Assembly: GCF_903642095.1 (NCBI RefSeq)
Contig: NZ_CAHJWD020000022.1
Location: forward strand, 1 to 5,126
Reading direction: 5' to 3'
Source of the DNA: Bathymodiolus brooksi thiotrophic gill symbiont
Lineage (GTDB): Bacteria > Pseudomonadota > Gammaproteobacteria > PS1 > Pseudothioglobaceae
Length of the DNA stretch: 5,126 bases
The notes beneath the pieces are model-generated. The model saw nothing but the letters and a program-made list of their open reading frames with translations, did no database searches and had not been told where the DNA came from. The stretch's first letter is position 1; every line of letters begins with the position of its first letter. Below, one piece after another: positions 3,066 to 5,126 of this stretch. A program made the position numbers and the translations under genes.

Positions 3066-5126
3066 TTAATTAGTAGGTGCGCCCGAGCCTCCATAACGTG
3101 GACCACCCCAAGCCGTGATTGAACCATCGGACTTAAGGGCGGCAAAGGCAAAATAAGTGGAATAAATCTTGGTATAGCCACTGTCGGTGGGTGCACCTGA
3201 TCCTCCGTATTTTGAGTAACCCCAAGCTGTGATTGAACCATCGGACTTAAGGGCGGCAAAGGCGTAAGAAGTGGAATAAACCTCGGTATAGCCATTGTCG
3301 ATGGGTGAGCCTGAGCCTCCATAACTTGAGTCCCCCCAAGCCGTGACAGAGTTATTAGGTGTCATGGCGGCAAAGGCAGAAGAAGTTGAATAAATTTTGG
3401 TATAGCCACGGCCAACGGGTGAACCTCTTCCTCCTTTAGCTGAGTTACCCCAAGCTGTGATTGAACCATCTGACTTAAGAGCGGCAAAGGCTTCATCATT
3501 TGAATAAATTTTGGTATAGCCACTGTCGGTAGGTGCACCTGAGCCTCCCTCACTTGAGCTACCCCAAGCCGTGATTGAACCATCGTACTTAAGGGCGGCA
3601 AAGGCAGAATTAGTTGAATAAATTTTGGTATAGCCATTGTCGGCGGGTGCACCTGAGCCTCCACTAGTTGAGTTACCCCAAACTGCAATTGAACCATCGA
3701 ACTTAAGGGCGGCAAAGGCGTAATAAGATGAATAAATTTTGGTATAGCCATTGTCGGTAGGTGCACCTGAGCCTCCACTAGTTGAGTCCCCCCAAGCTGT
3801 GATTGAACCATCAGGCTCAAGGGTGGCAAAGGCTCCATCGTTTGAATAAATCTTGGTATAGCCACTGCCGGTGGGTGCACCTGATCCTCCAAAATCTAAG
3901 TGACCCCAAACCGTGATTGAACCATCGGACTTAAGGGCGGCAAAGGCAGAAGTAGTTGAATAAATCTTGGTATAGTCGTTGTCGGCGGGTGCACCTGAGC
4001 CTCCAGCAGTTGAGTTACCCCAAACTGCGATTGAACCATCGGACTTAAGGGCGGCAAAGGCAGAAGAAGTTGAATAAATTTTGGTATAGTCGTTGTCGGT
4101 GGGTTCACCTGAGCCTCCATGGTCTGAGTCACCCCAAGCCTTGATTGAGCCATCGGGCTTAAGAGCGGCAAAGGCATAAGAACTAGGAAGATTTGATGCA
4201 CTATGAAATCCACCAAAATTATTATTAGCACTAGAATAATCCACTTCAGGAAAACGCCAACGATCTGCTGAAAAATTATTACTAACATTTTGCCAAGTAT
4301 ATGTATTGCAAAACTCAAGTAAGTTACTGATGGTGTTATAGCGAATTGCACCTGTATTGTTGGCATCACATTGACTGTTGCTATTGCCAATTTTGATATC
4401 TCCAGTTGCTTTGATATTTCCAGTTACCACAAGGTTGTCTTGCTCTTTAAGGCTAACTTCACTATCTATTTGAGTAAAGAACGAATCGCCATCTTGCCCG
4501 TTTTCGCCCATATTTCCCTCGTCTCCTTTATCTCCTTTATCTCCCTTGCTTCCCTTGCTTCCTTGATATCCTCTACTTCCTTCAAATCCTCTGTCTCCTT
4601 TATCCCCCTTATTTCCTTTATCCCCCTTGTCTCCTTTATCTCCTTTGATTAAACCTATAACTTCCACTTCTGCTAGAGATAAGTAATTTTTGCCTAATAG
4701 TTGAATTTTGACATAGCGACCTTGTTTGCCTTGTTTGCCAAAATCAATGATGGCTTTAGGATTAGAGGCGTAAGCGAAGTCTGCTTGATAGGTATCAGTT
4801 GATTCAGTGGAAACAATAACTCGGTAGTTATCCAATCTATTTTTACAGCAATCAGTGCGATTGTAAATAATGATTTGGTTAATGGTATTAACGGTACCTA
4901 AGTCAACCCTCCACCAAGCATTTTGATCATTATTGGTGTGAGTAGTGCTAGCATCTAAGAAGTAACCGCTAGTGTTGCCATCTACTGCTTTGTGAGAAGT
5001 AGGGGAGGCAGAGTGTGAATAGGTGCTAGATTGTGTGGTGAGTCTACCAAAGGCTAGATTAACGCTCCTATCGGCATAAACTGTAGTTGGTAAAATAACA
5101 AAAGATGCCAATATTAAAGTGCCAAT
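3066..5126 (-). CDS. Exported F-type lectin / collagen-like / RCC1-like repeat protein, 5' end outside window
   Basis: The window holds 686 codons (residue 1 is the first codon in view, at 5126) and the TAA stop at 3068-3066. The true start lies outside: the duplicate at 1023 shows that about 11 codons are missing, and the TTG at 5111 is inside the signal peptide. The signal peptide ends at VYA (residue 18). Residues 21-158 form an F5/8C-type jelly roll of the F-type lectin family. His63, then exactly 26 residues, then Arg90-Thr-Asp-Cys-Cys-Lys-Asn-Arg97 fulfils the HX26RXDCCXXR fucose-binding signature. Residues 162-215 are 18 collagen-like triplets. Residues 216-317 form a linker with Cys253 and Cys273 (TGAIRYNT...LLEFCN), like segments in phage-fibre-type and collagen-like proteins. 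Residues 318-686 are ten RCC1-like repeats. A glycan-binding extracellular adhesin is inferred; the ligand is predicted, not shown. Confidence 0.93.
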   Translation of the reverse strand: MGTLILASFVILPTTVYADRSVNLAFGRLTTQSSTYSHSASPTSHKAVDGNTSGYFLDASTTHTNNDQNAWWRVDLGTVNTINQIIIYNRTDCCKNRLDNYRVIVSTESTDTYQADFAYASNPKAIIDFGKQGKQGRYVKIQLLGKNYLSLAEVEVIGLIKGDKGDKGDKGNKGDKGDRGFEGSRGYQGSKGSKGDKGDKGDEGNMGENGQDGDSFFTQIDSEVSLKEQDNLVVTGNIKATGDIKIGNSNSQCDANNTGAIRYNTISNLLEFCNTYTWQNVSNNFSADRWRFPEVDYSSANNNFGGFHSASNLPSSYAFAALKPDGSIKAWGDSDHGGSGEPTDNDYTKIYSTSSAFAALKSDGSIAVWGNSTAGGSGAPADNDYTKIYSTTSAFAALKSDGSITVWGHLDFGGSGAPTGSGYTKIYSNDGAFATLEPDGSITAWGDSTSGGSGAPTDNGYTKIYSSYYAFAALKFDGSIAVWGNSTSGGSGAPADNGYTKIYSTNSAFAALKYDGSITAWGSSSEGGSGAPTDSGYTKIYSNDEAFAALKSDGSITAWGNSAKGGRGSPVGRGYTKIYSTSSAFAAMTPNNSVTAWGDSSYGGSGSPIDNGYTEVYSTSYAFAALKSDGSITAWGYSKYGGSGAPTDSGYTKIYSTYFAFAALKSDGSITAWGGPRYGGSGAPTN
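3069..4175 (-). repeat. Tandem array of ten RCC1-like repeats, 114 bp per unit
   Basis: Units start at 4175, 4061, 3947, 3833, 3719, 3605, 3491, 3377, 3263 and 3149. Nine are exactly 38 residues, and the last has 27 before the stop. Within a unit, AFA at 1-3, Ser10, WG at 14-15, GG at 20-21, Gly23, Pro25, YT at 30-31 and YS at 34-35 are constant, and Asp8-Gly9 is present in all but unit 8. The core (AALK-DGSI-AWG---GG-G) resembles the RCC1 beta-propeller blade, though RCC1 units are usually above 50 residues. Positions 16-19 and 36-38 vary most. Confidence 0.93.
4482..4643 (-). repeat. Collagen-like Gly-X-Y tract, 18 triplets
   Basis: Residues 162-215 run without interruption as Gly-X-Y. Many triplets are GDK or close variants (GDR, GSK, GNK, GEN), so the tract is strongly charged and has no proline. 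Bacterial collagen-like proteins lack hydroxyproline and use charged triplets for triple-helix stability, so a trimeric stalk of about 15 nm is plausible. The matching DNA repeat of 9-base and 3-base periods is prone to length change. Confidence 0.92.
4653..5066 (-). other. F-type lectin (fucolectin) domain
   Basis: Residues 21-158 start NLAFGRLTTQSS and carry SHKAVDGNTSG, the calcium-site region typical of this fold, then WWRVDLG and the RTDCCKNR block, and end with RYVKIQLLG...LSLAEVEVIG. His63, Arg90 and Arg97 correspond to the three residues that contact fucose in eel agglutinin. The adjacent Cys93-Cys94 pair normally forms a rare vicinal disulfide that stacks on the sugar. All are present, so binding competence is likely. 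Confidence 0.9.
5051..5126 (-). repeat. Long direct repeat, copy B (partner at 918-993)
   Basis: This copy encodes the end of the signal peptide and the first mature residues of the lectin-collagen-RCC1-like protein. It is nearly identical to 918-993, about 4.1 kb away in the same orientation, so homologous recombination between the copies could delete everything between them. Confidence 0.95.

Noticed and set aside
3069..4175. Regular repeat array as a possible CRISPR
   Set aside because: The period is 114 bases with similarity along the whole unit, all in one reading frame; there are no short repeats separated by unrelated spacers.
3008..4390. Three long minus-strand frames with Pro/Leu-rich repeats
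   Set aside because: They are frame-shifted readings of the 114-bp array, which stay open because the unit length is a multiple of three.
4371..4652. Plus-strand Ser/Ile/Phe-rich frame
   Set aside because: It is the antisense reading of the Gly-Asp-Lys collagen-like tract.
5109..5111. TTG as the start of the lectin-collagen gene
   Set aside because: It sits inside the hydrophobic core of the signal peptide. The duplicate at 1023 shows that an ATG lies about 16 codons further upstream, outside the window.

Overview
The window is an AT-rich bacterial segment. All recognisable coding signal lies on the minus strand. It combines surface or secreted protein genes with decaying DNA: a dead transposon, the tail of a housekeeping gene, a broken lipoprotein gene and a duplicated signal-peptide piece. 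Classical Sec and lipoprotein signals and a REP-associated (Y1) transposase relic fit a gammaproteobacterium. The mix of lectin-like secreted repeat proteins and gene decay suggests a host-associated or symbiotic lineage. That lifestyle and any genus are inference; nothing here fixes the taxon.

Layout from right to left, the direction of transcription. From 5126 to 3066 is a large exported protein whose first codons lie outside the window. It has a signal peptide, an F-type lectin (fucolectin) domain with the complete fucose-binding signature, 18 collagen-like Gly-X-Y triplets, a short linker with two cysteines, and ten 38-residue RCC1-like repeats (the last one partial). A hairpin terminator follows. 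From 2946 to 2206 is a decayed REP-associated tyrosine transposase element with imperfect inverted ends. It abuts the last 48 codons of a PfkB-family sugar/nucleoside kinase (2205 to 2059). From 1847 to 1226 is a lipoprotein gene broken by a stop inside the lipobox and a one-base shift in a T run.

A good sigma70-type promoter (1082 to 1054) then drives a 49-codon open frame. This is a copy of the lectin gene's signal peptide (75 of 76 bases identical to the right edge of the window) joined to unrelated sequence. Two bases after its stop begins an intact, export-signalled, Ala-rich helical repeat protein (871 to beyond base 1). Its Shine-Dalgarno site sits inside the copied open frame, so the promoter and leader of a lectin-type gene appear to have been placed in front of it.

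The two intact genes both encode exported repeat proteins and probably share a promoter type, which suggests a cell-surface or secreted repertoire. The lectin-collagen-propeller protein is the most interesting object: a predicted fucose-binding head, a rod-like stalk and a repetitive, loop-variable tail.
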